Shown here piece by piece: positions 34,538 to 44,088 of a stretch of 64,000 nt of DNA. The stretch is from Lathyrus oleraceus (Eukaryota; Streptophyta; Magnoliopsida; Fabales; Fabaceae). The notes beneath the pieces are model-generated. The model saw only the letters and a program-made list of their open reading frames with translations, did no database searches and was not told the DNA's origin. The translations under genes and the position numbers were made by a program. The stretch lies in NCBI RefSeq assembly GCF_024323335.1, contig NC_066585.1:346200846-346264845 (forward strand), in the 5' to 3' direction. Position 1 is the first letter of the stretch. Every line of letters begins with the position of its first letter.

Positions 34538-35435
34538 TGCCAATATCACTGCCAATAGATATTTGGGATTTAATAAAGCTGAGTTAGCTCTAGAGGGGAA
34601 TGGCCACAATAAAGAATTGCGTATATCGATCACATGTATGGACACCTTGCTCTCTCGGGTATTAGTTGATACATGCTCCTCACTTAATGTAATGCCAAAA
34701 GCTACATTAAGTCAGCTGCAAGTTGAAGGACTCGAGATGAGGGCCAGTGCATTGATTGTTAGGACCTTTGATGGCTCTAGAAGACAAGTCATTGGCGAGG
34801 TTGATTTACCCATTTATGTGAGCCACATCAATTCACCATCATTTTCCAAGTTATGGATATTAATCCAGCCTATAGTTGATTGTTGGGTAGGCCATAGATT
34901 CATGCCACTGGGGCAATGACTTATACGCTGCATCAAAAGCTAAAAGTTATATTTGAAGATAAGTTGGTTATTGTTTGTGGTGAATAAGATTTGTTGGTTA
35001 ACGAGTTATCATCGTTCACATATGTTGAGACAGAAGAGGGGATAGTTGAGATCTCGCTTCACTGTTTAGAGTCTGAAGATGTTAGTTCTGCTACACCAAA
35101 TCAAGACCAGTCATCTACAATGATTTTATCTTCAGTCAGAAGCGCCAAGAAAACCCTTGAGAATGGTCCTTTATCTGATTGGGGTCAGGTTTTGAACGTG
35201 GGTGAAAAGCATGACCGATTTGGTATTGGTTATCATCCTACAACACGTTGGTCAAGTTCGAGGAAGTAGAAAAAGTTCAATCCTATTAGGTTTAACAGTG
35301 ACGACTTCCAGAATGATCATACCGTGACAGTCGTTGGTGATGCTAGTTGCAGCAAGAAGGAAGCTCCTAGCTTTGTACACAAATGTCCTCCTGGATTCAA
35401 GCTCGGCAATTGGATGACGTTCGTGGTTCCTATAA
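34538..35435 (+). pseudogene. Ogre/Tat-type protease region, right half
   Basis: Continues the frame broken at 13241. VANITANRYLGFNKAEL is followed by GNGHNKELRISI and the aspartic protease segment SRVLVDTCSSLNVMP (about 34645-34690), in which the Gly of DTGSS is Cys. IGEVDLPI and, after a stop at 34918, LVNELSSFTYVETEEGIVE and CPPGFKLGNW follow, matching the protease-to-RT linker of Ogre elements. Sequence then changes abruptly at 35436. RT and the rest are absent. Confidence 0.75.
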
Positions 35436-36267
35436 TGTAGCGGTAAATTTTTTGAGATTAAGCTATCGATTAGCTTAACTCGCAAAGCAAGAGTCGCCGC
35501 CATGATTTTATTGTTTCCAAAGGAAAAAGGGAAAAAGTACGAGCAAAACCCGAAGAAGTTTTAAAACAAAACTAATAAAAAGAGAACAAGGGTTTGAGGG
35601 TTAGTTATGCAAATGGAAGGTATTAGCACCCTAAACATCCATGGTACTCCATGGGAATCTCTTTGAAAATATGTACATTTTGGTTTGAAAAGGGTGTTGT
35701 TTGTAAAATATTGGAAAAATGGGAAAAGAAGTATTATTTTCTTATTTTTATGTTTGCCAAGACTTTTGAAGTCTCATGCCTACGTACCAACAAAGTGCAA
35801 TGGAGGATCAAAACCTTGTAGTTCGTGGTAAAAATAACAAAGGGAGTTTGTTTTAATTCATTTTATGGAAAATACATTTTGTCGTTTTAAGGAGAATACT
35901 CAACTAGTAACCCACAAGTATGAGAACTTCGCATCATCATGAGAATGGCTCCAACTTGGATAAGGATCAACAAGTATTCCACTAGCTCCCTCAGATGGAA
36001 AAGAATCATCATCAATACTATGGAGATAGGAGAATTATATCTCAACTATGGAAATGACTCATGTCTAATACCTTGAGAAAAGTTTTAAAAGGGAAAATGC
36101 ACAAGGGCATAAAAATGGTTTAAATGAGTTATGTATTTTTTAGTCTTTTGAAATTGGTCTGAGTATGCTTAAGATAGATTAGCATTTATTAAGAAAAAGA
36201 TTTGGAAAATCACGTAACAAAAGTCAAGATTTATTGAGAAAGTGGTTCAAGTTTGGAATAAGAAGGT
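35436..36267 (-). repeat. Fragment of a Tat/Ogre-like LTR
   Basis: Starts TGTAGCGGTAAA and aligns loosely with the beginning of the neighbouring 5345-bp LTR as read on the + strand: AGAGTCGCC near 35490, GGAAAAAGGGAAAAAGTA, AAACCCGAAG, GGAAGGTATTAGCACCC near 35617 and GTACTCCATGGGAA. It is a different, more diverged family in the same (minus) orientation. It is cut at 36267 by the next element. Confidence 0.6.
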
Positions 36268-37009
36268 TGTCGCACCTCGAAAAAATGGGGATACGACTTC
36301 AAAGCGAAGCGCGATCGCACGCTCGCAATGATGGACTGAATAGAGTCGCCACCGAACTTTATTTATTCCTAAAAAGGAAAGGGGAAATATCGATAAAACC
36401 CAAGACAAATGAAAGGATAAGATATGGTCATCGCAACCAATATCAGGGTTCGGGAGTCGATTACGCAAGGGGAAGGTATTAGCACCCCTCACGTCCGTTG
36501 TACTCAACGGGAACCATTAGGTCAGTTGTGTGCGTTAATGTTAGTTTGAAATGTTAGGCTTTTCAAGTTATTAGGTGGGAAAGGAAGAATAGAAGAGAGA
36601 AGAAATGTTTTTGGATTTTTGACGAAGGACTAAACCTAAGTTTTTTATTAGTGGGCCTGACAAGATTTACAAATCCTGCTCCTACGTATCTCAAAAGAGA
36701 AATCAAGGCTTACGTAGTTCTGGGTAGAAAATGTTTGTTTGTTGGTCGATTTTTGCGAAAGTCATACTGTATTAATCGACGAAAACATTATTTTACCCAA
36801 AACAGATGAGGAGTGAACGCATACTACACATCGAACGGATTTATAAATCTACATTCGGAAAAGCGTCATTTATCTCTACTCAACAATCGTGGCCGAAACA
36901 TTGTTTTGTGTCTCTTAAGATAATATATCTTTCATTTATGAAAAAGGTTTTTGATTAACCGCACGGCGGCGAGAAAAGAATTTGATTGGTTGGATGCATT
37001 TTGAGTGAT

Positions 37010-37480
37010 GGCGAGAACTTGGATGAGCGAGATATACATCTCGAATCCTAGCCTCAGGAGTGCATGGTATACACCATGTTCCATTTCCATCTTTATTGAA
37101 AAAAGTTAAGATAGGAATTAAGTATTTTTGGAATTTGACTGGGAAAGGGTTTGAAGAAACCGCATTGACAGTTTTAGACGATGGCGAGAGTTAAGATTGG
37201 CGAGGCATACGTCTCGAATCTTAACTTCAGGAATGCATGGTATACACCATGTTCCATTTCCACCTTTATTGAGAAAGTGTTAAATAAGAATTAGGTATTT
37301 TGAGTTTTGTTGTGAAAATGACTCGACCTAGATCAAGTATTGATGGACGTTTAAGAGAAATTTGAATGAGTGTTTGAGAGAACAAAATGGATAAACTTGG
37401 ATGATGGCGAGAGCTAGGATTGGCGAGATATACATCTCGAATCCTAGTCTCAGGAGTGCCTGGTATACACCACGTTCCAT
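37010..37480 (-). repeat. Three hairpin-bearing subrepeats in the LTR
   Basis: Each copy (from about 37010, 37180 and 37400) has GATGGCGAGA, a first inverted repeat around CGAGAT-ATAC-ATCTCG (37028-37043, 37200-37215, 37424-37439), CTCAGGAGTGC or its variant, a second inverted repeat CATGGT-ATAC-ACCATG (37073-37088, 37236-37251, 37459-37474) and TTCCATTTCCA. Arms vary between copies but largely keep pairing. The right LTR has the same at about 57200-57670. Confidence 0.85.
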
Positions 37481-38111
37481 TTCCATCTTTATTGAAAAGG
37501 TCTTGAATATGAATTAATATTTTTTGAGTTTTTGATTATGAAAAATGGCTTGACGTTGGATCAAGCATTTGGTGAAAGTTTGAAAGACATGGAATAGAAT
37601 GGAGAGAGAAATGAATTGATTTGTTTGTTGAGAAAATACTCGACGTTGGATCGAGTCATATTTTTTGATATTTTGAAATTGTTGATTTTATTCTTGTGTT
37701 AGTAGCTAACTACACAGTCAAGCAATAAAGAAATAAAATAGTACAAGATTATTACACATCGGGGGAGTGGGGTACATTTTGTCAAATGGGGATTAAAAAA
37801 ATCATTAAATCGATCCCAAACAACAAATAATGCATGAGTGTAAGTGCAAGAGAACCGGCTCATTGTAAGAAAGCCCAAGAGTAAGCTATGTGAGGTTGAT
37901 GGCGATGCTTAAAAAGCAATCGACTTACGAGGGTGTGAAAAAAGGGGTTGATATTAAATCGAGAAAAGTATGATTTTTATAGTTTTCAAATGGTTTCGAA
38001 CACATGATGCAATTAAAAGAAAAACAAATCTATATTATTAAACAATAATAAAAAAAACTATGAGTAATAAAGCATAAATATAAAAGAAAAAAACAAAAAA
38101 AAACTACACAT

Positions 38112-38180
38112 AGGGGAATCGAACCCACTTCACTAAAGAACTAGACACCACTCCCCTCCACCAGACCACTTACCAACTAA
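38112..38180 (-). other. tRNA-like Pol III box pair in the LTR
   Basis: On the minus strand TTAGTTGGTAAGTGG (A-box-like, 38166-38180) is followed about 40 bases later by GGTTCGATTCC (38115-38125), a perfect B box. The segment between is longer than in a normal tRNA arm layout, so it is a tRNA-derived (SINE-like) fragment and not a tRNA gene. The second copy is at 58302-58370. Confidence 0.5.
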
Positions 38181-39203
38181 TTGTTATTTTAATATTAATT
38201 TAAATATATAAATCAAAATAAATAAATAAAAAAAAGAATTAAAATGAAAAAAACTAATAAATAGAAAACTGTTGGTCTACCCTAATTATACCTAATTAAG
38301 CTAATCAAAATTAAAAAAAAACTAATTAATCAGATTAAATCCTAATTATGATCCTAAAAAATCTAATATTCTAAACTAATATTATTCTACTCTAAACCTA
38401 AAAATGCTTATGCAAATAAGCTACGAAAATAACTAAGGTGAGAAGCGCTTATGCAAATAAGCTATTGGAAACAAATCGTGGGTTTACGTTCACAATAACA
38501 AACATCACATTCATATCAGAGCATCACGCTCATCACTGGCTCAGTATCGCTCTCAGCCTTCACTCTCTCACTCACCTCCGCTCTCTCTCATTCACTCTAA
38601 CTCACCTCTCTCACTCACTGCCGCTCTCCACTTCTCTCACCCTATAACGCAAAGGTCCAAGGTTTAAAGAGAAACAAGAAGAAAAAAGGCCCACCTTTTG
38701 AGAAAACTACGGAGACGATGAAGATTCAAACCTCCCCCCTTTCGCCTCTTCAAAAGGTTTATTCTTGATTGATTTTTTTTGATTTAGGGTTTTCTGTTTG
38801 GCCGCCTCCCTCTCTCAATTTTTCGTTTTTTCCTTCCTCCTCCCTTTGATTTCGTCTTCCCCTTTTATCCTCACAGGCTAGGGTTTCGAATTTGGTCTCT
38901 AGAGATCAAAAGAGGTTTCTGCCAAAACACTTTTTTTGTGTTCAGTATTGGATTGGTCCTGTTTGATGCTGCAATTTGAAAAGGTATTCTGAACTTAGCT
39001 TTTTCTAATCGCTTTTGTCTTAATCCCAAATTGGGAAATTTCTGGATTTTTGCATCTTTTACTAATTAATTTGTTCTTTTTTACCGTAGTGAAAAAATGC
39101 ACATCGATTTCGGTTTCTCACAGCCTTGTTGGTGTACTCGGTTTTGGGTGGCCCGTAAGAGGATTCGTTGCTGCAGGATAATGAGTTTCCAGTTCAAGTC
39201 CCT
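38181..39203. other. LTR non-coding portion, AT-rich then CT-rich
   Basis: A/T-rich to 38400, two copies of the inverted motif GCTTATGCAAATAAGC (38406 and 38448), (CT)n-like DNA at 38560-38640, then pyrimidine-rich DNA to about 39000. No gene was recognised. The same holds for 58371-59392. Confidence 0.4.
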
Positions 39204-39568
39204 CCTTGATGTAGTTTTTCTGTGTTAAAAGTTGGTCAACATAAACAACCACCGTTTCCTCTAGGTAAGTTTCAACAAACCTCCTAAAAGACCTTTTGTT
39301 TGATGCGCAGCTTCCTTAACAACCTCGAGAAACCCCTTACAAGTATCTTCAAAATTAACCTGCTCTGCATAGTTTTGTGGAAGGACTTCTATGGTGCTAT
39401 TACTGAGCTCCATTGCAAGATCATAGCAGCGTAAGTTATTGTTTATCCTGAATGGTTGCCAAGGAAATTCGGTATAGCATAACATCAGTGCTATTGTCTC
39501 GGACGATTTGAACTTGCTCTCCAAATATCCTGCATAGATCAACAGCATCTGGGGTGTATAGCTTCTCA
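39204..39568 (-). pseudogene. SEC6: Captured fragment of exocyst subunit SEC6
   Basis: Three pieces in sense order on the minus strand. First [10 protein letters not shown] and [18 protein letters not shown] (about 39568-39470). Next [20 protein letters not shown] through NFEDTCKGFLEVVKEA (39460-39315). Last SFRRFVETYLEETVVVYVDQ and LLTQKNYIKE (39290-39204). These match the C-terminal half of plant SEC6 as I remember it, a subunit of the exocyst complex that tethers secretory vesicles at the plasma membrane. Segments expected between the pieces are missing, no intron is present, and the frame changes at both joins, so no SEC6 protein could be made. The second copy is at about 59393-59757. Confidence 0.75.
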
Positions 39569-39599
39569 TTTTTAGAATCATTCAATCTTTGATTTGCTT

Positions 39600-39737
39600 T
39601 TGTAAAAACCTTTCATTCCATTATTTAATATTCCTTCAAACTGAATATTCAATACACCCAATCCAATAGGTATTTCTTCGGAAAACTCCAATACCAGAAT
39701 TTCATCATCTTCAAATAATTCAATTTTTGTAGGTTAG
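39600..39737 (-). pseudogene. APM1: Captured fragment of aminopeptidase M1
   Basis: On the minus strand an open stretch reads KIELFEDDEILVLEFSEEIP, then [20 protein letters not shown] and FYKS. This matches the N-terminal beta-rich domain of plant M1 zinc aminopeptidases (puromycin-sensitive aminopeptidase family), upstream of the GxMEN and HExxH catalytic motifs, which are absent here. About 46 codons, no intron, ending abruptly at both sides. It is followed at once by the SEC6 piece. The second copy is at about 59789-59926. Confidence 0.75.
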
Positions 39738-39815
39738 AAAACTTGTTTGTAATGACTAAGCTTGGTTGTGCTAATGACAGGTACTAATGGATGCAGGACT
39801 AATCCATGGCCGTTT

Positions 39816-40030
39816 CCTTAAAGTGAGGCTTGTAATACAATTGTGCATCCCCTGAACACCGGAAATGCAGAAAAGTATGATGAGCACCCACATAAACCAT
39901 GTTGTCATGAAGAAGAACAGCAGAACAAGAAAGGTAGATGCTGCTATGACAAATACGACAGCGGCCTTTGAATTAATCTTAAGAACTTGCTTATCACCAC
40001 CATCCCTTGTTGTGAAACTGGTATTTGGTT
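39816..40030 (-). pseudogene. Captured fragment of a signal-peptide-peptidase-like protease
   Basis: About 70 codons on the minus strand: GDKQVLKINSKAAVVFVIAA, STFLVLLFFFMTTWFMWVLI and ILFCISGVQGMHNCITSLTL. This covers two predicted membrane segments and the GMHNC region of plant SPPL-type intramembrane aspartyl proteases, lying before the catalytic YD and GLGD motifs. Those catalytic motifs are not included. The frame is open into neighbouring DNA on both sides (39771-40088), but the joined sequence is chimeric. The second copy is at about 60005-60219. Confidence 0.75.
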
Positions 40031-40041
40031 TTTTTTTTATT

Positions 40042-40165
40042 GCAGGGCTATGATTGTTTTTACAATTGCGGGATTCGCAACTTCCCAACTTTGCCCATTT
40101 TGAAAGGCATGTGCAAGCATTGGAAGAATGAGCATTTGTATTACAATCACCGATTGGTTATGCCC
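40042..40165 (-). pseudogene. Captured fragment of TRRAP/Tra1
   Basis: On the minus strand: VIVIQMLILPMLAHAFQNGQ, then SWEVANPAIVKTI. This closely resembles a conserved helical-repeat segment of TRRAP/Tra1, the large scaffold subunit of histone acetyltransferase complexes. About 40 codons. It ends at an A10 run (plus-strand T run 40029-40038) that separates it from the SPPL fragment. The second copy is at about 60231-60354. Confidence 0.7.
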
Positions 40166-41149
40166 AAGTTGCTTTGATTGGAAAAGGTTGCAGCTTGTTT
40201 CGTTTTGTAGTGATAATGGTGTCTAGCTGGCTTGGTATGTTTGCTGCTGTAAGTCTTTGTCTCTTGAATTCCTCACCAAACAGCATTTTCTCAAACTTGA
40301 CTAACTTCCTTCTCTTTTGCCTTGGGATCATTATTGTAAGCAAGCATCTTACAACTATCTTGCGACCCCCGACTCAAATCTGTACGCCGGTCATGCCTGC
40401 ATCAAGATATTCTATTTGAACTATATAAGAAAGTACTTTGTGCTGGTAGGCTCTCATCCTCAGTATCTTCAAATATCAACCTGATTAATTTAATTCAATT
40501 TTGTACATATTGATGTTTGTAGGAATGAGGGGTGAGGCTTCTCGATCAGGATTTGGTGTCTTGCAGTCCTAGGAGATGCTACTGTTAACATAATAACCGA
40601 TCCTCCTTTCTGAACTGAGCATTAAAGTCAGCTCAAGTGATTACATATGGCTGCACGCGGCCAATCAGCAGAGCAAAAACAGTTATGACTATTGTATATA
40701 GTTCCATAATTCTTAAAATTGGAATTCTGTCAAAGAAACTGCAGAGAAATTGTTCCGTCATTGGTCCGAAACATAAAAATGTTTTGTTGCTTGTATGAAT
40801 CAAATTCGCAATATTATTTTCCAAAGTTGTTATCTTTAGTAGTTCCTAGTTTTGGCATTAAAAGAAAAGGTAGCTTTGTATCAATATTGTGTATGAGGAT
40901 CATCTCCTGCAGCCGTCATGAGAAATTGCATGAAATCAAGCCCTTAAATATAAAATCTGCAACTCAATAAATTGAATGACCGGATATTCAACTTCACTCC
41001 TTGTATGATATAGGTACACGGCCTATGCTATAAATGAAATACATATCATTCAAGTTGGTTAACACAAAGGAGATAGCTTTGAGGATTTTAGCAGGCTAGC
41101 ACCATAACGTAATGAATTATAAGCACTTTTCCATTTCCAAACTTTTCAT
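40166..41149 (-). other. Probable further captured DNA, source not recognised
   Basis: The minus strand contains short open stretches such as KRRKLVKFEKMLFGEEFKRQ (about 40300-40240) and EYLDAGMTGVQI (about 40410-40370) that look protein-coding but were not identified. Higher GC patches alternate with intron-like AT-rich DNA. The second copy is at about 60355-61339. Confidence 0.35.
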
Positions 41150-41273
41150 TAGCTGCTCTCGTCATGCTCTTTCAAAAACTCATAAAAACTTGGATCCTTT
41201 TGCTGAAGACCTTCAAGTTTAGGGACATTCTCTTCGAGATTCAATAATTGGAAGGCGGATAGAACAAGTTCAC
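41150..41273 (-). pseudogene. Possible captured fragment of a Noc2-like protein
   Basis: The minus strand reads ELVLSAFQLLNLEENVPKLE and then GLQQKDPSFYEFLKEHDESS before a stop. The KDPxFYxFLKEHD phrase resembles the Noc2 family of ribosome-biogenesis factors. Identification rests on this one motif. The second copy is at about 61340-61463. Confidence 0.35.
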
Positions 41274-41923
41274 AAAAAAAAATCTAGGATCTCTCTTTGT
41301 ATCTTAGAAACTCCATGTACTCATGCGATGATGTTTTAAGGTTATGCATGTAAATGAATGAATGACGTAATTGAAATATGAATGATTATGAAGAATTCCT
41401 TCAATATTAATGGATTTCCTTTTTTTTAATGTGAATGAAGCAAATATGAATGTAAATTTGGAACGTGAAAAATGTAAATAAATATGATAAATAAAAATAA
41501 ATATGAAATAATAAATATGATCATGAATGAAGGATATGAAGGTGAGTGAAGAAAGAATGCAAACGAGTGATTGGTGGGAAGAAAATTTCAGGGCCAAAAT
41601 CTGGGTATGACAGTTGCCCCTATTTAAGCGTCTTCAACTAGAGAATATGAAGCAGGACACTCTTCATATGATCATAGTGGGAGATGGTTAAATACTAAGA
41701 AGACCCGGATTTTGATCCTGAATCCCTACGACATGATGTGATATGATATGATATGCATGACATGATATGCGAGGATGCATGATTCTTTTTTTTAATTTTC
41801 TTTTGCTAGGGATATGATGGACCCTTGACAGGAGATGCTACTAGACAGACTAACCTGTGGGGAATGCTGATGGTCCACAGGGAGACAGACAAATGGTAAA
41901 AAAACAAATTTGCTGGGGAAGAC
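41274..41923. other. LTR end, then 3' edge of Ogre-derived interior
   Basis: 41274-41612 is the AT-rich start of the LTR (element sense), reading TGTCATACCC on the minus strand. 41613-41918 is the interior: minus-strand polypurine tract (AAATAGGGGCAAC) at the border, GATATGA repeats near 41720-41770. 41919-41923 (AAGAC) is the target duplication of the Tekay element. Confidence 0.6.
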
Positions 41924-44046
41924 TGTAACACCCTTCTAAATACCCCAAATTATTATAATTAAAATAACAATATATTCATCAGAGTAATTATGCCCCGAAG
42001 GGTGTCACACAATCATTTCACAAAATTATCAAAATGTCCTGTCATGCTCATTTATTTAATCAAAATAAGGTTCTTTTGCATAATTCGCAGCGGAATAAAA
42101 TCCAACATCAATGTAAAACATGTAACACAATACATGTAAATCATTCAACCACCAATATCAAATTAATTAAAACATTCCCTCCCGATGTTACATCTATCAG
42201 AGCATGACCCATAAGAACTACTCTAGACTCCAAGCAATAGCTTCTATTCAACTCATTTCTCGTTACCTGAAAAATAGGTGTAAGGGTGAGTTCCTCAATC
42301 AATATAACAAGCATTATAGAACAACATGTAATGCTAAGTAATTAACACATTAATTCACCCTAACCAAACTACACACTCAGCAATGGCAGTATCCGTTCAA
42401 ACATCATATTCAACAATAACATATAGCATATATATAATCTCAACCATACTCAACATCAACCACACAACACACAACACACATATAATACTGGAATACATCC
42501 ATTCATATTATATGCCATACATTTATTATGCAATGAGACTCTATGCATGCGGTACCGACTATTTGTGAACATATAGTTCAACCTCACCGTCCAAATCCAG
42601 GCACGGCTACCAAGCTCACTAGTCCCACTCATTTGAGACATAGTGACTCACTCACTAATTCCTCACCATGGGAATTAGCTACCACCCCAAATGGGCCATG
42701 AAATGCACGCTACTCACCTAGCATGCAAACAATCAACAACAGTCCAATAATTACTAAACTCACTAATTCCTCACCATGGGAATTAGCTACCACCCCAAAT
42801 GGGCCACAATGTGCAAGCTAATCACCTAGCAATTGCAACATCACAACGAATTCAGAATAGACACATGCTCACACTCTAGCCACAAAACAGTCTATTCACA
42901 ATGCATACACAACTGATACAATCACAGCATCATGCATACCAACACACATCATTAACACGTTTTATCACAAAAGCATATCATATCATGCCACATAATCAAA
43001 CACAGTATTAGCTCACTCTACTAATACCTATACTACTCAAAACAACGGGAAATGATCCCTATCACATCATGCCTCAGCTAAGTCGCATCACTCAGCCTAA
43101 ACAACCAAAAGCTGCACAACAGTAGTACAGAAAAATCACAATTCTGCCCATACGCGTATTACCTCTGCCATACGCGTATTGCCCAAACCTGGCCAAACCC
43201 ATACGCGTAATGCCCACTCTCATACGCGTATTGCGCAATTCCTCGCCCAACTCATACGCGTATCACCTATCCCATACGCGTATGCTACGCGTAATAATCT
43301 CCCCTTACGCGTACCAACAGAGACCAATTTACGTTCAAAATATCATCTTTTTCTCCCATACGCGTAAGACTTCCTCCATACGCGTACCAGCCAGCCCATA
43401 CGCGTATTGCCTAGTGCCATACGCGTATGACCAGAAACCAGAACTCTCAGATCTGCTATGGCTTTCTCTGTTACGAAACCTATCCGATCCAACCTTCCAC
43501 AGTCCAAATTACACAAAATAATCGTCCATATCATCTACACGAATCATATCCTATTCATCTTCACCAATCCTAACATTATCTCTTCTAATTCCTACGAATT
43601 CTTTTCAATTATCATCCAATTTCATTCGTCCAATATTTCACAAATTCATCACGCATCAATCAAATCAGAGATACAACCAATGGTTATCACTACCCAGTAC
43701 ATATTATCATATAATACCCTTTAACCGATGATAAACCCCCCTTACCTGAGTAAATCCGGCAGTCTCTGAGCTCCAAGCTTTCCCTTCTTTCAACCTTCGT
43801 TCTTTTGCTTTTTTTGCCCTTTCTGCCTCTTTTCCCTTTTCACGTGAAATTAACCTTTTTACCAAAAAATGGGATTTTTCTAAATTCCAACTTATATATT
43901 ATTCCAATAAATAATTATCCCAATAATTATTATTCCAAAATAATAATAAAATAATAATAATCCAAACTTCCAATTATTTAATTAAATTAATAAATAAAAT
44001 ATTAATTTAAATTAAATAATTAGCTTAGTTTAATTGGGGTGTTACA
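41924..44046 (-). repeat. 3' LTR of the Tekay element (left copy)
   Basis: 2123 bases. On the + strand it starts TGTAACACCC and ends GGGTGTTACA, giving inverted TGTAACACCC ends. A repeated block CTCACTAATTCCTCACCATGG occurs twice (about 42650, 42758). Twelve TACGCGTA palindromes lie at 43151-43427. Confidence 0.95.
43151..43427. promoter_or_regulatory. Cluster of twelve TACGCGTA palindromes in the Tekay LTR
   Basis: Starts at about 43151, 43169, 43202, 43222, 43254, 43274, 43285, 43305, 43358, 43378, 43398 and 43420. Most are extended to CATACGCGTA. Spacers differ in sequence, so this is motif clustering rather than simple tandem duplication. ACGCGT contains the CGCG core bound by plant CAMTA factors. 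The matching cluster is at 49813-50089, with one member mutated. Confidence 0.85.
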
Positions 44047-44060
44047 ACTCTCCCCCACTA
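44047..44060 (-). other. Polypurine tract of the Tekay element
   Basis: On the minus strand TAGTGGGGGAGAGT directly abuts the 3' LTR. It is the primer for plus-strand DNA synthesis. Confidence 0.85.
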
Positions 44061-44088
44061 AAAGAGTTTTCGTCCTCGAAAACATACC

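Larger units (their letters stand above)
36268..41612 (-). repeat. Left (3') LTR of the Ogre-derived element
   Basis: Starts TGTCGCACCTCG and ends GGTATGACA on the + strand. It contains, from left to right: a conserved LTR end region, three hairpin subrepeats (37010-37480), a tRNA-like box (38112-38180), CT-rich DNA, and a block of host-gene-like fragments (39204-41273). The polypurine tract on the minus strand (AAATAGGGGCAAC) lies just right of 41612. Confidence 0.92.

Noticed and set aside
35436..36267. Continuation of the old Ogre gag-protease element as its own 3' LTR
   Set aside because: The LTR-like piece is in the opposite orientation to the gag-protease frame and follows it without RT or integrase, so it is a separate fragment.
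38112..38180. Functional tRNA gene
   Set aside because: The A to B box layout does not fold into a cloverleaf and there is no acceptor stem pairing; only Pol III-type boxes remain.
39771..40088. 105-codon membrane protein gene in the Ogre-derived LTR
   Set aside because: The frame is a chimera of captured fragments with the protease's catalytic parts missing; kept as a pseudogene fragment only.
43210..43521. Tyr-Ala-Tyr-rich frames in the Tekay LTRs
   Set aside because: They are produced by the repeated CATACGCGTA motif read in different frames; the LTR is non-coding.
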